Origin: a virus
Length of the DNA: 64,000 nucleotides
Reading direction: 5' to 3' (one strand)
Virus record (IMG/VR): IMGVR_UViG_3300021963_000086
Location: 1 to 64,000 of that record
A program made the translations under genes and the position numbers. The notes below the pieces were generated by a model. That model saw nothing but the letters and a program-made list of their open reading frames with translations, was not told where the DNA came from and ran no database searches. Each line of letters starts with the position of its first letter. The first letter of the stretch is position 1. This document shows positions 16,728 through 24,542 of the stretch, piece by piece.

Positions 16728-18605
16728 ATGGCACTATCAGTAAGAGCAGGACAAGTTAGAAGTCATCTTAAAGACGATCCCGGTGGCAGAATTAATTCAG
16801 CCTCGGGCGTTTATATTGCTATTGTTAAAAACAATAAAGATGATTTAAACATGGGCCGCTTGCAAGTATGGGTGCCCGAGATGAAAGGTAACCCAGACGA
16901 TGCTTCTAATTGGATCTGGGTAAGCTATTGCAGTCCTTTTGCAGGAGCCACTAATCCAGAATCATTAGGTGGTGATGTTAAAACTAGTTCGCAACTTGCT
17001 TATGGATTTTGGGCTGTGCCCCCTGACTTAAACAATGAAGTCATAGTTGCATTTCCTAGCGGAGATACTGCAAAGGGTGTTTGGATAGGCGGGTTATTCC
17101 AGCAGGCAAATACTTATTCTGTTCCGGGGCTACCTAGGGGTAAGGTATATGCAGGAGATAATACAGGGGAATTGCCTAGTGCTGAAAAGAGCAAACGAGA
17201 TTTAGATAATGATGCAAGTTTGCGCCCTAAGCATTCCACGCTAGCAGATGCACTACAACAACAAGGTTTAGATAAAGATTATATTAGAGGTTTAACTGAT
17301 AGCGGAGCACATAGAGAAAGCCCGAGTCAGGTCGTAGGCTTATTAACACCAGGACAACATCAGTTTGTAATGGATGATGCTGGCAACAATAATGGTATTA
17401 GATTACGTACAGCACACGGCGCACAGATTTTTATTAGTGATGCCTTTGGTATGGTTTATATCATTAATAGAGATGGTACTGCATGGTTTGAGTTGAGTGC
17501 CGACGGTCACATTGATGCTTACAGCGATAGCGGTATAAACTTTCACACTAACGGTGACTTTAATATACGTGCAGGCGGTAACGTTAACATCGAAGCAGGT
17601 GCAGGCATTAACATGGCCGCCGGCGGAGACTGGAAACTAAGTGCCGCAGGTACTGGTAACATTGGTGTTGCCCAAAAGTTAATTATAGCCGGCTCAGAAA
17701 CACACATCAATGGAGAAGCTCCTGGTGTTCCTACAGTACACGGCCTAGCAGTTAACAGCGGTATTAGAAATAGTGTTGCCAGTCGTGTGCCAGAACACGA
17801 ACCATGGAGAGGACACGTTAACGTACCGCCTCCTGCCCTTGCAGGATCAAATGCGGCTATTACACCAACTTCTGACCCTAACGCATCTAGCGAACCCCTT
17901 AACACAGATGACATTAATCCAAGCGAAAACGTTGACAATATCACTTGTAAGCCACTACAAGAACTACACATCAGCAAGCAAGGTGTAGATTTTATTTTAG
18001 GTCTCGAAAGTTATCGTCCTATCGACTACTGGGATTATAGATATAACAGTATTGGTTTTGGACATTTACAACAACCTGGTATTGCTCATGACAAACCTGG
18101 GGAGTTCGACAACGGCTTAACATACGACGAAGCATACAATAAGTTCCTACAAGACATACAGGCATTTGAAAAGAGTGTTAAAAGTCGTTGGAGTAAAACA
18201 AAATGTATGACCCAGCCGCAATTTGATGCAATTATCAGTGGATGCTACAACATGGGTGTAGGTGGTTTTAGTGGTATACAATACAAAGGTAAAAGTATAT
18301 CTGAGTGGGGCGCCGATGGTAACTGGGATGCCGTTGCACAAGGCATGACAGAATGTAAAGCTGAAAACGGTCGTAGATTAAAAGAAGTACAAGTATTAAA
18401 AGCTGGCAGTTATCCCCAAGGCATAACTAAAGCCGCATTAGAAAATACAGGCAAGACAGTTGTTAAACGTCAGATTGAAGGCGGTACAGGTGCACCTATT
18501 AAAGGACCAGAAGTGGGTCCTGGACGATATAAACCTATTATTGGAACGCCAACTGAAAGACAAAAACGTCAGTGGCAAGAAGCTAAGAAAAGAGCAGGCT
18601 GGTAA
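16728..18605 (+). CDS. 5: gp5-like baseplate hub spike with C-terminal lysozyme domain
   Basis: The 625-residue protein has an N-terminal OB-fold-like domain (GVYIAIVKNNKDDLNMGRLQ near 26-45), a central VgrG-like beta-helix (repeated short strands such as DGHIDAYSDSGINFHTNG and NVNIEAGAGINM, about residues 215-315) and a C-terminal GH24 lysozyme. The catalytic residues align with T4 lysozyme: E427 (GLES), D436 (YWD) and S441 in NSIGFGH, where T4 has Thr26. T4 gp5 has the order OB, lysozyme, beta-helix. Here the lysozyme follows the helix, so the domain order differs. It should puncture the outer membrane and cut peptidoglycan during injection. The basic tail (RQKRQWQEAKKRAGW) is of unknown use. 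Confidence 0.9.
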   Translation: MALSVRAGQVRSHLKDDPGGRINSASGVYIAIVKNNKDDLNMGRLQVWVPEMKGNPDDASNWIWVSYCSPFAGATNPESLGGDVKTSSQLAYGFWAVPPDLNNEVIVAFPSGDTAKGVWIGGLFQQANTYSVPGLPRGKVYAGDNTGELPSAEKSKRDLDNDASLRPKHSTLADALQQQGLDKDYIRGLTDSGAHRESPSQVVGLLTPGQHQFVMDDAGNNNGIRLRTAHGAQIFISDAFGMVYIINRDGTAWFELSADGHIDAYSDSGINFHTNGDFNIRAGGNVNIEAGAGINMAAGGDWKLSAAGTGNIGVAQKLIIAGSETHINGEAPGVPTVHGLAVNSGIRNSVASRVPEHEPWRGHVNVPPPALAGSNAAITPTSDPNASSEPLNTDDINPSENVDNITCKPLQELHISKQGVDFILGLESYRPIDYWDYRYNSIGFGHLQQPGIAHDKPGEFDNGLTYDEAYNKFLQDIQAFEKSVKSRWSKTKCMTQPQFDAIISGCYNMGVGGFSGIQYKGKSISEWGADGNWDAVAQGMTECKAENGRRLKEVQVLKAGSYPQGITKAALENTGKTVVKRQIEGGTGAPIKGPEVGPGRYKPIIGTPTERQKRQWQEAKKRAGW

Positions 18606-18616
18606 TTAGCCTTTTA
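18596..18616. terminator. Weak bidirectional hairpin at convergent gene ends
   Basis: AGGCT-GGTAATT-AGCCT followed by TTT lies across the ends of gp5 and the minus-strand gene. The 5-bp stem is short, so termination in either direction would be partial. Confidence 0.35.
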
Positions 18617-18842
18617 GCTTTTCGATGAACATTTCTTTTGCTTTGTCTTTAACAAGTTCTTCTTCAGCTTCTAGTATGTCTAAGGTAATACTTGATAGTA
18701 ATTCTTCTAGTTGTTTCCTACCATCATCGGTCCAATTACTATACTTAAGGCCAACACTACTTTTATAGAAGAATGATTTATTGTTCATCATCTCTACCAT
18801 ACTGCCGTAGAGTATATCTTTAATTGCTTGTTTCTTTTTCAT
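18606..18842 (-). CDS. Small helical protein, unknown
   Basis: About 78 residues, starting MKKKQAIKDILYGSM at ATG 18842 and ending with an acidic helix (DILEAEEELVKDKAKEMF). The upstream in-frame ATG at 18935 would lie deep inside the preceding gene; AAGGAT about 10 nt before 18842 supports the later start. I do not recognise a family. It overlaps the preceding gene by 23 nt. Confidence 0.6.
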   Translation of the reverse strand: MKKKQAIKDILYGSMVEMMNNKSFFYKSSVGLKYSNWTDDGRKQLEELLSSITLDILEAEEELVKDKAKEMFIEKLKG

Positions 18843-19206
18843 CTTGTACTTTATCCTTAACTTTGTTACGCGAAGAAATATTCCCGCTGTTGAGTGATTC
18901 CACATCGCTGACAGCTTCTTTAATGGTTGTTGCATAGTTTAGTGCGCTCTGTTTGTTAAGGATAATTGTAGTCTCAAAGTCAGTATAACCGCGAGTCAAC
19001 AAACGCCAAATATGGAACCAGCGTGACTTGCTCCAGAAGTTTGTACGAGTGGTAGTATAGATGGTTACTGTGACTTGGTTGTCGGCTTCAATGTCAATAG
19101 TATGTGTACAGTCGTCATTGCCACACTCGCACACGGCCTTGTACATTTTACTGGTGCCCCAGTCATTGACTAGGAGTACACCTTTAGCTGGCTTTTGTGG
19201 TTTCAT
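18820..19206 (-). CDS. Hypothetical phage protein with Cys-rich site
   Basis: The 128-residue protein has a C-x-C-x4-C-x-H cluster (CECGNDDCTH near residues 26-35) that may bind zinc, followed by beta strands (IDIEADNQVTVTIYTT) and a polar C-terminal tail. No family is recognised. It is coupled to the upstream gene by an ATGA overlap. Confidence 0.6.
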   Translation of the reverse strand: MKPQKPAKGVLLVNDWGTSKMYKAVCECGNDDCTHTIDIEADNQVTVTIYTTTRTNFWSKSRWFHIWRLLTRGYTDFETTIILNKQSALNYATTIKEAVSDVESLNSGNISSRNKVKDKVQDEKETSN

Positions 19207-19436
19207 TGCATTACTGGTTGTTCAATTCTTTGAACTTTATCTTTCTTTTCTACAATGCCGTCTACTAATTTGTCAAAATCAGAATCAGATAGAACAGTTT
19301 TATAAATGGTCATAGCCTGAGCTAGCATGACTCCTGCTAATACCGTAGGGTCATATTCATTTTTAGAAAGATGGGAAGTTAGTTCCCAGTATAGTTGATA
19401 TGCGTTTTCTAAATTTTTGTCCATATTAGCAACCAT
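19203..19436 (-). CDS. Small conserved-looking phage protein
   Basis: The 77-residue protein is helical (NAYQLYWELTSHL, LAGVMLAQAMTIYKTVL). The start may be ATG 19436 or, more likely, ATG 19424, just after the upstream stop. No function can be assigned. Confidence 0.55.
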   Translation of the reverse strand: MVANMDKNLENAYQLYWELTSHLSKNEYDPTVLAGVMLAQAMTIYKTVLSDSDFDKLVDGIVEKKDKVQRIEQPVMQ

Positions 19437-20031
19437 TATTGTTCAATGATCGAACTACATCGTCAAACGCAGGATTGTTTGCTAGTCTAATAGCAAATGC
19501 AACTCTGCAATTTTCATTAGTACGATTATCTATAGAATGCCAAAAATCTACTTTAAATGCAGTAGGACCACTGGCATCACACTCGTCGATAATTTCCCAA
19601 TCCTTAGGATCAGCTTGATTAGCTCCTTCAGGGAATCCTGCACGTGGCCCGTTACGATAATCAAAGAAACCTAATTTATATTGATCGGCACGTACCCAAA
19701 CCATTCTACTCCCGTTACATCCTCGTAAAGGTAAGTTAATGGTTGCATGACGAGGATCATGTGCTCTATCAATATGCAATCCGCCCATGACTTTTTCTCG
19801 GCACACAAATATATTGATGTGATCAACACTCAAGCCTGCTGTATACAAGTCTCTAATAATTTCTAGATCCGTACCTAAATCTTCTAGGACTTCCATAGTA
19901 AAAGGATCCCAATAATGGTTTCTTTTTACAGTATCTCTTCGTTCAACCATTGCGTCGATGTCTTTGCTAAATTTAGCATTAATTTTTGCTATATCATCGG
20001 CGTATGATTTTTGTAAATGATAATAGTTCAT
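19426..20031 (-). CDS. 2-oxoglutarate/Fe(II)-oxygenase-like protein
   Basis: The 201-residue protein has the cupin-like metal triad H86-x-D88 (GGLHIDR) and H165 (DFWHSIDN), plus R176 in a terminal R-V-A-F-A-I-R strand that should bind 2-oxoglutarate. The arrangement recalls aspartyl-beta-hydroxylase-like enzymes (HID...WHSxxN...R). Such enzymes hydroxylate amino-acid side chains. Together with the GNAT gene next door (start overlap 1 nt) it could modify a protein or small molecule. The specific substrate is not shown. Confidence 0.65.
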   Translation of the reverse strand: MNYYHLQKSYADDIAKINAKFSKDIDAMVERRDTVKRNHYWDPFTMEVLEDLGTDLEIIRDLYTAGLSVDHINIFVCREKVMGGLHIDRAHDPRHATINLPLRGCNGSRMVWVRADQYKLGFFDYRNGPRAGFPEGANQADPKDWEIIDECDASGPTAFKVDFWHSIDNRTNENCRVAFAIRLANNPAFDDVVRSLNNNGC

Positions 20032-20483
20032 TACCCACCCCTTGGTAGCTCTTTATATGCTTTGTAGTAAAGCAGTTCCCTACCTGTTTCTTTTACGTTT
20101 TTAATGGCTACATCATTATTTACATGTACAAGGCTGGAGATTGATTTCTTCCCTCGTTCAACTTGAATACTTTCAAATAATACATACATGGCTTTGTGCA
20201 AGCCCCTGCCTCTGTAACTAGGTACAACAGAAGTCAATGTAATCCATACTGTTTCGGCATCCCCGTCTTGATAACAAAGGTACCCTACACATTTATTTGA
20301 TTCAGGATCTATAACGGCAACTACTTTAGATGTGCTCTGCCAGCCCTGAATAGGTTGGGCCCAACCTTTATCTACCATTTCTGCCCATGCAATAAGATGC
20401 ATACTATAGCACGGACTGTTATCTAACGGACCATGATATATTTTGTAATCTCTATTAAACTTGTCTTTGAGTCTGTATTTCAT
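20031..20483 (-). CDS. GNAT acetyltransferase, paralogue 3
   Basis: The 150-residue protein has GNAT motif A VVPSYRGRGLHKAMY (near residues 91-105) and the VHVNN motif also present in the protein at 8370-8840. The front half (AWAEMVDKGWAQPI) matches AELMDKGWSLPI of the 7916-8377 protein. The three genes are therefore paralogues spread over two loci. Confidence 0.78.
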   Translation of the reverse strand: MKYRLKDKFNRDYKIYHGPLDNSPCYSMHLIAWAEMVDKGWAQPIQGWQSTSKVVAVIDPESNKCVGYLCYQDGDAETVWITLTSVVPSYRGRGLHKAMYVLFESIQVERGKKSISSLVHVNNDVAIKNVKETGRELLYYKAYKELPRGG

Positions 20484-20637
20484 TCTTAGTTTGGAACCTG
20501 TATTCGCGTCTCAGCCACCACTTATACTTATCAAAGTATTCTTTCATGGAATACGGCAATTCGTTAAAATTTTCGTGCTCGGCGCAGTTGTCAAGCCAAA
20601 TGTTACGCAACCAATTTTGGAAATGACTATTTTTCAT
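20455..20637 (-). CDS. Small conserved phage protein (WLRNIWLDNCAEHENF type)
   Basis: The 60-residue protein starts MKNSHFQNWLRNIWLDNCAEH and contains EYFDKYKWWLRREYRF. Short proteins of this pattern recur in marine T4-like phages, from memory. The function is unknown. It overlaps the GNAT gene by 29 nt, and its ATG overlaps the stop of the tiny upstream gene. Confidence 0.6.
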   Translation of the reverse strand: MKNSHFQNWLRNIWLDNCAEHENFNELPYSMKEYFDKYKWWLRREYRFQTKNEIQTQRQV

Positions 20638-20711
20638 TTGTTAAGAAACTCGATAATATCTGGTGCAAATACAAAGCACCAAAATCCGGCCCACACAATT
20701 ACAACTACCAT
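20634..20711 (-). CDS. Tiny membrane protein, 25 residues
   Basis: MVVVIVWAGFWCFVFAPDII followed by EFLNK, a single hydrophobic span. It has a strong ribosome binding site (AGGAG 6 nt before the ATG) and an ATGA overlap with the next gene, which argue that it is translated. No function can be assigned. Confidence 0.55.
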   Translation of the reverse strand: MVVVIVWAGFWCFVFAPDIIEFLNK

Positions 20712-20713
20712 AG

Positions 20714-20872
20714 TTAACTCCTAAGCTCAAATAATTCTGCGTATTCCTCGGCATCTGATTTGTCTCGAAATGGCCGCATTTCTACTAAGTTATCGTCCTC
20801 ATCAAAAATCATAACTTGCCATACAGTACGAACTTCGTCCATATCTAAACATACTTCTGCATATTTTGTCAT
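20714..20872 (-). CDS. Small acidic protein, 52 residues
   Basis: Starts MTKYAEVCLDMDEVRTVWQV and ends with DKSDAEEYAELFELRS. The pattern of an amphipathic strand then a helix resembles small beta-alpha phage proteins of unknown role. Its ATG overlaps the upstream stop (ATGA), and the following tiny gene's ribosome binding site lies in its last codons. Confidence 0.6.
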   Translation of the reverse strand: MTKYAEVCLDMDEVRTVWQVMIFDEDDNLVEMRPFRDKSDAEEYAELFELRS

Positions 20873-21096
20873 TCTTCAACTCCGAAATGTTCTTTAATCA
20901 AATCAAACGCTTGACCACGACTGACCATATCACGCAACATAGGACTCAAGGCTACACCACATTCCCTCACAATCAACTCGGCGAACTTTTCAACTTCGGT
21001 GCCCAACAACACATTGGCAGACTTGTATTCGTCCTGTGAAGCCAATGCTTCTTTTGGACGACAGGATCTATATAGTTCTGTTAATCGTTCGTTCAC
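20869..21096 (-). CDS. Small conserved phage protein (FAELIVRECG type)
   Basis: The 75-residue protein contains EKFAELIVRECGVAL, a short motif that I recall in many T4-like phage proteins of unknown function. It is coupled to the DNA ligase gene by an ATGA overlap. Confidence 0.6.
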   Translation of the reverse strand: MNERLTELYRSCRPKEALASQDEYKSANVLLGTEVEKFAELIVRECGVALSPMLRDMVSRGQAFDLIKEHFGVEE

Positions 21097-22406
21097 AGTT
21101 TTTCTCCTGCTTCAAAGCCACGGAATCGAAGGAAACGGGGGAAACGTAGACTGTAAGTGCCATCTTGATTTTGTGTTACTGCATCAGCACGGACTTCAAC
21201 AACCTGTCCAAACAGTTTATTACGGTTGCCCCAATATTGATCTCGATTGTCATCAGTAAAGCCCGAACCTACGTTAACAGTAATGTCCTTACCGTCATCA
21301 TGACCTTCGCAAATAATTGCACCTAGCTTACCTACGTTCTTGCCTGTGCCTTCTTCAACACCAACAACATTCAAACTAACTTCAATAAAAGGCTTGAGCT
21401 TGAGCCAGCTGGTAGTGCGTTTACATTCGTATTTGGCATTAGGATCTTTAATCATAATACCTTCATAGCCACCTTGAATAGCTTTGGCATTAATTTCTTT
21501 GAAACGCTTCTTACCTTCAGCTGTACCCAAATCTACTTCTTCGTGATCAAGGATAGCAACGTTAGGAGTTTCTGCGTCCCACAAGTCTTTCCATGCTCTG
21601 AGTTTAGCAGAGCGATCTACTTGTTTGCGGTCCCACTTGCCGATGTTAAAATCTTTCAGCGGAATAAAATCAAATAAGTGCAGTACAGCATCACCGGCAG
21701 ACACATCGCTTTTACGATGCACTTGCTTCATAAGATCCTGAAATGAGCTGGACATAACTTCGCCATCAAACACTACAGGCTCAGTGATACCAGTTACAGT
21801 TTTTGCAAATTGCTTTTTGATATGCTCAAAGTTTACAAGTTCTTTGCCGTTGCGGCTGAATTGATCAACACGGCCATCAGGATATACAATAGTAAGGACA
21901 CGCACTCCATCAAGTTTAACTTCGATGAGTTTTCTGCCGCCAACTTTGCTCTCATGATTAGCACTATCGTGAGCAAGCTGACAACTAAAAACAGGGACAC
22001 TATAATTAGCATATTTTTTTCCTACTACATTATTGATAGTTTTTTCACTAACACCACAACGCAGATCTTTAATAAGAATGCGGCGATACCAATTATTCCA
22101 TTCGTCTTGTTTAGCGGCACTTAGGCAAAGCTCAATGGCGTCCTTGGCCGCATGACCGGTTAGATTGCGATTAGCAAGATCATCTGCTAGTGCTTTGAAC
22201 GCAGACCAGGGTAAGCCTTGCCCATCAGGTCCACCGTGTGTAGGTACTTTCTTAACACCAAAAGTTACCATGCAGTCAAGTGCCATACAAGCACCTTCAA
22301 AAAACTCTGTATTGCCAGCTTCGGCTTCTTGGGCAATAATTGCCTCTTTAACTAGGCGGCTGTTATCTGCTTCTAGGCTAGCAATAACTTCCCAAGGTTT
22401 ACGCAT
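21093..22406 (-). CDS. 30: ATP-dependent DNA ligase (gp30-like)
   Basis: The 437-residue ligase has nucleotidyltransferase motif I K164-L-D-G-V-R (EVKLDGVR), then FDGEV (motif III), GYEGIMIK (motif IV) and WLKLKP (motif V), with an OB-fold C-terminal region. It seals nicks in replication and recombination. The length is close to T4 gp30 (487). It is followed by the small genes at 20869-18606 in one transcript. Confidence 0.95.
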   Translation of the reverse strand: MRKPWEVIASLEADNSRLVKEAIIAQEAEAGNTEFFEGACMALDCMVTFGVKKVPTHGGPDGQGLPWSAFKALADDLANRNLTGHAAKDAIELCLSAAKQDEWNNWYRRILIKDLRCGVSEKTINNVVGKKYANYSVPVFSCQLAHDSANHESKVGGRKLIEVKLDGVRVLTIVYPDGRVDQFSRNGKELVNFEHIKKQFAKTVTGITEPVVFDGEVMSSSFQDLMKQVHRKSDVSAGDAVLHLFDFIPLKDFNIGKWDRKQVDRSAKLRAWKDLWDAETPNVAILDHEEVDLGTAEGKKRFKEINAKAIQGGYEGIMIKDPNAKYECKRTTSWLKLKPFIEVSLNVVGVEEGTGKNVGKLGAIICEGHDDGKDITVNVGSGFTDDNRDQYWGNRNKLFGQVVEVRADAVTQNQDGTYSLRFPRFLRFRGFEAGEKL

Positions 22407-22548
22407 ATTCTTTCTCCGGCCGGTAGCCTTGATGTTTATCTAGCCACTCATTATATTCTTTGCAGAACTCTGCATACTCTTCGGGAGTCATTTCATAAAG
22501 TGCAGGAATGCACTCGTCGCATTGAATTTCAGTATCAAAATTGTCCAT
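22399..22548 (-). CDS. Small acidic protein with Cys-x2-Cys
   Basis: About 49 residues from MDNFDTEIQCDECIPALYEM, with the Cys pair CDEC. The start at 22548 is preferred over an earlier in-frame ATG because AAGGT lies upstream and the longer start would overlap the upstream gene. It overlaps the ligase start by 8 nt. Function unknown. Confidence 0.55.
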   Translation of the reverse strand: MDNFDTEIQCDECIPALYEMTPEEYAEFCKEYNEWLDKHQGYRPEKEYA

Positions 22549-22558
22549 GATGGTTACC

Positions 22559-22879
22559 TTAAGCAAGAGCCAATTCTTTCGCACCAAAACGAATCACGCC
22601 TTCGTACTCTAACTGGCTCTTTTCGAACTCAGTGAGGTAGTCGTCGGCTACAACTTCCCAGTCGATAATATGCTCGCGGAAAGCATCATTGTCGGATTCA
22701 ATCTGCGAACGCAGAGCCCTCACGACTTCAGTAACACGACCAAAATCCTTAAAGTTCTTAACCACATAGTCCGAACCGCCCTTGGCCTTCCAATAGGCGT
22801 TCTCGCCAGTGCCCAAGGAGCCGTCTTCCATCCAAGCATAGTTTTCGTAAACTTGGGTAGTAATCAGCAGTTTAGCCAT
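22559..22879 (-). CDS. Conserved phage protein of unknown function
   Basis: The 106-residue protein starts MAKLLITTQVYENYAW and has KGGSDYVVKNF in the middle. Similar short proteins are frequent in phages, from memory, without a known role. It has a strong AGGAG ribosome binding site and is the first gene after a near-perfect sigma70 promoter at 22911-22939, so it is probably expressed early. Confidence 0.7.
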   Translation of the reverse strand: MAKLLITTQVYENYAWMEDGSLGTGENAYWKAKGGSDYVVKNFKDFGRVTEVVRALRSQIESDNDAFREHIIDWEVVADDYLTEFEKSQLEYEGVIRFGAKELALA

Positions 22880-22910
22880 TTTCGAACTCCTTTTGCGTTA
22901 CAATATCAAT

Positions 22911-22939
22911 ATTATACAACAAATTGGATTTATTGTCAA
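22911..22939 (-). promoter_or_regulatory. Consensus sigma70 promoter
   Basis: On the minus strand TTGACA (22939-22934), a 17-nt spacer and TATAAT (22916-22911), an exact match to consensus. The leader contains TTGTAACGCAAAAGGAG, nearly identical to the leader of the promoter at 61611-61639. Its -35 box overlaps the last codons of the upstream gene (22936-23361). Confidence 0.85.
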
Positions 22940-23361
22940 GCCACGGTATAGGGCTTGTTCCAAGCGCCAACACTCAGATGCGTATAAAATGCAGTATCAA
23001 AATAATCGGTCATTGCGTCCGAATTGTCGTAAAACTTTTTACCACCTGCACGGCCTGGAGCATTGTGCATGATTTCGTTAATTTTGGTAAGAGCATCACA
23101 AGCCTTTTTATTGTGACCCCAATGATCTTTGATCCAGTACTGGTTGATTTGCAAGGAACGGTTTTTGCGAGCATACTCTGCTTCGCGGGCATCAACACCC
23201 TTGGCACAATATGCTTCAATAAAGTCAACATTGCCCTGTTGAACGGTTACATCAACTGACAGGCCACCCCCGGTCTTACGAACGCTGAACTTCCACTTAG
23301 GAAAGTGTTGCTTGAGTTCTGTACGAATTGCTTTGACATCTTCTGCGGAAATGTAAGCCAT
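22936..23361 (-). CDS. LPD29-like phage protein
   Basis: The 141-residue protein has DVKAIRTELKQHFPKWKFSV (near residues 8-27) and a C-terminal DYFDTAFYTHLSVG...NKPY. This pattern matches what I recall of the Large Polyvalent protein-associated Domain 29 family, found in phage and plasmid proteins. The role is not known. It has its own consensus promoter and AGGAG site. Confidence 0.6.
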   Translation of the reverse strand: MAYISAEDVKAIRTELKQHFPKWKFSVRKTGGGLSVDVTVQQGNVDFIEAYCAKGVDAREAEYARKNRSLQINQYWIKDHWGHNKKACDALTKINEIMHNAPGRAGGKKFYDNSDAMTDYFDTAFYTHLSVGAWNKPYTVA

Positions 23362-23393
23362 TTATGGACTCCTGTTTGTTAACGTATGCCATA

Positions 23394-23422
23394 ATTATAG
23401 CAAAATACGAATATTTGGTCAA
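23394..23422 (-). promoter_or_regulatory. Consensus sigma70 promoter with TGGTTGACCA -35 block
   Basis: On the minus strand TTGACC (23422-23417), a 17-nt spacer and TATAAT (23399-23394). The -35 box sits within the partial inverted repeat TGGTTGACCA, as at 58018, 58833 and 61634. Confidence 0.85.
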
Positions 23423-23462
23423 CCACTATTTTTGTGGCTTTTTTGCAACATTTTTAGCTGTA

Positions 23463-23678
23463 CTACTTAGGTATTACACCGCTTAAAGTTTGCAAAAACT
23501 CTTCTTCTTGTGGCAAATATGCAACAGGTTTAACCCAACCCTTGTTGACACATTGCACAAGAATCTGCTTATACATATCCGGGCAGGCTTCGTCGATTTC
23601 TATCGCGGCTCGTCTAAACAATACAGGTCCTTCGATCCAGGTCCATTCTTTGTCGCCTGCTTTAATTGTTTTTGCCAT
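23463..23678 (-). CDS. Small hypothetical protein
   Basis: About 71 residues from MAKTIKAGDKEWTWIEGP; an alternative ATG is at 23684, and a longer form from 23729 adds a hydrophobic leader that is less likely. It has paired aromatic and charged segments and ends in EEEFLQTLSGVIPK. No family is recognised. Confidence 0.5.
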   Translation of the reverse strand: MAKTIKAGDKEWTWIEGPVLFRRAAIEIDEACPDMYKQILVQCVNKGWVKPVAYLPQEEEFLQTLSGVIPK

Positions 23679-23714
23679 ATTCATCCAATCGGTGTAGATG
23701 TTAAATATAGTTGA

Positions 23715-23723
23715 TGCTACAAT
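23715..23723 (+). promoter_or_regulatory. Extended -10 promoter candidate for the HNH gene
   Basis: TGCTACAAT is an extended -10 (TGN-TACAAT) about 40 nt before the HNH start. The -35 region is poor, which is usual for extended -10 promoters. Confidence 0.45.
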
Positions 23724-23765
23724 AAACACTTTACACTCACTTGCATCATTTGTAAAGAGATAATT

Positions 23766-24305
23766 ATGTCAGACACATTAGTTTTGAACGCAGACTACAG
23801 CCCACTATGCTTAGTACCATTAAGTGTAATTGATTGGCAAACCGCAGTAAAGGCGGTATTTTCCGACAAAGTCACAGTAATCAAAAATTACGATGATTGG
23901 GTAGTACATAGTCAGCATTTGGCATTTCCTGTGCCAAGCATTGTTGTGACTAACACATACATTAAACCAGAATATACTGTTGCGTTTAACCGCAAGATGG
24001 TATATCTGCGCGACCGTCATACTTGCCAATACTGTGGCGGGAAATTTGAACACAAGGATTTAACTTTTGACCATGTAATGCCTCGCTCTAAAGGAGGAGA
24101 AACTACATGGGACAACGTTGTTACTGCTTGTGTTACCTGTAACTTCTTAAAAGGTACACAGCTTATCGACCCGTTAAACGAGCCTCGAGCTCCTACATAT
24201 TGGGAAATGGCGAAGTTAGTACGCAGAACCCATATTCATATCAAGGATCCGGCCTGGAATGAATACTTAAATTGGCCAGATGAGCTAATAAGAGCAGTAG
24301 GATAA
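23766..24305 (+). CDS. HNH endonuclease
   Basis: The 179-residue protein has an HNH domain with two structural zinc knuckles: CQYC (87-90) and CVTC (122-125), flanking the D-H core (FDHVMPRSKGG at 101-111) and N117. The N-terminal 75 residues (VLNADYSPLCLVPLS) match the front half of a widely distributed bacterial HNH family. The gene is on the plus strand amid minus-strand genes, which suggests independent acquisition as a mobile nuclease. It ends at a strong bidirectional terminator. Confidence 0.88.
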   Translation: MSDTLVLNADYSPLCLVPLSVIDWQTAVKAVFSDKVTVIKNYDDWVVHSQHLAFPVPSIVVTNTYIKPEYTVAFNRKMVYLRDRHTCQYCGGKFEHKDLTFDHVMPRSKGGETTWDNVVTACVTCNFLKGTQLIDPLNEPRAPTYWEMAKLVRRTHIHIKDPAWNEYLNWPDELIRAVG

Positions 24306-24325
24306 AAAGCCCCTCGGGGCTTTTT
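24304..24325. terminator. Bidirectional rho-independent terminator
   Basis: AAAAAGCCCC-TC-GGGGCTTTTT is a perfect 10-bp inverted repeat with T-runs on both strands. It ends the HNH gene and the convergent minus-strand gene at 24324. Confidence 0.85.
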
Positions 24326-24542
24326 ATTTGGCTCCGTTAAATTTTCTATCGTTGCCCCAAACAAGTGACATGATCAATTGATCATTCTTGTCGGCAAAGT
24401 ACCATGTCATGACCTTTTCGTTCAATTCTGTGGTATACTTGTCTCCGGGTAACCCGAACTGTTCTATAACCCAAATGCAGACTTCGTTCCAATGCTCCAT
24501 GTGAGGGTTATTATCCCATTCTAACGATACTGGGTTATTCAT
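24324..24542 (-). CDS. Small hypothetical protein
   Basis: The 72-residue protein has WNEVCIWVIEQFGLPGDKYTT near the middle and MTWYFADKNDQLIMSLVWG. It seems conserved in style with marine phage proteins but cannot be named. The stop lies within the terminator stem. It overlaps the upstream nuclease-like gene by 8 nt. Confidence 0.55.
   Translation of the reverse strand: MNNPVSLEWDNNPHMEHWNEVCIWVIEQFGLPGDKYTTELNEKVMTWYFADKNDQLIMSLVWGNDRKFNGAK

Noticed and set aside
17543-17977. 144-codon open frame opposite gp5
   Set aside because: Antisense shadow of the beta-helix region, no start signals.
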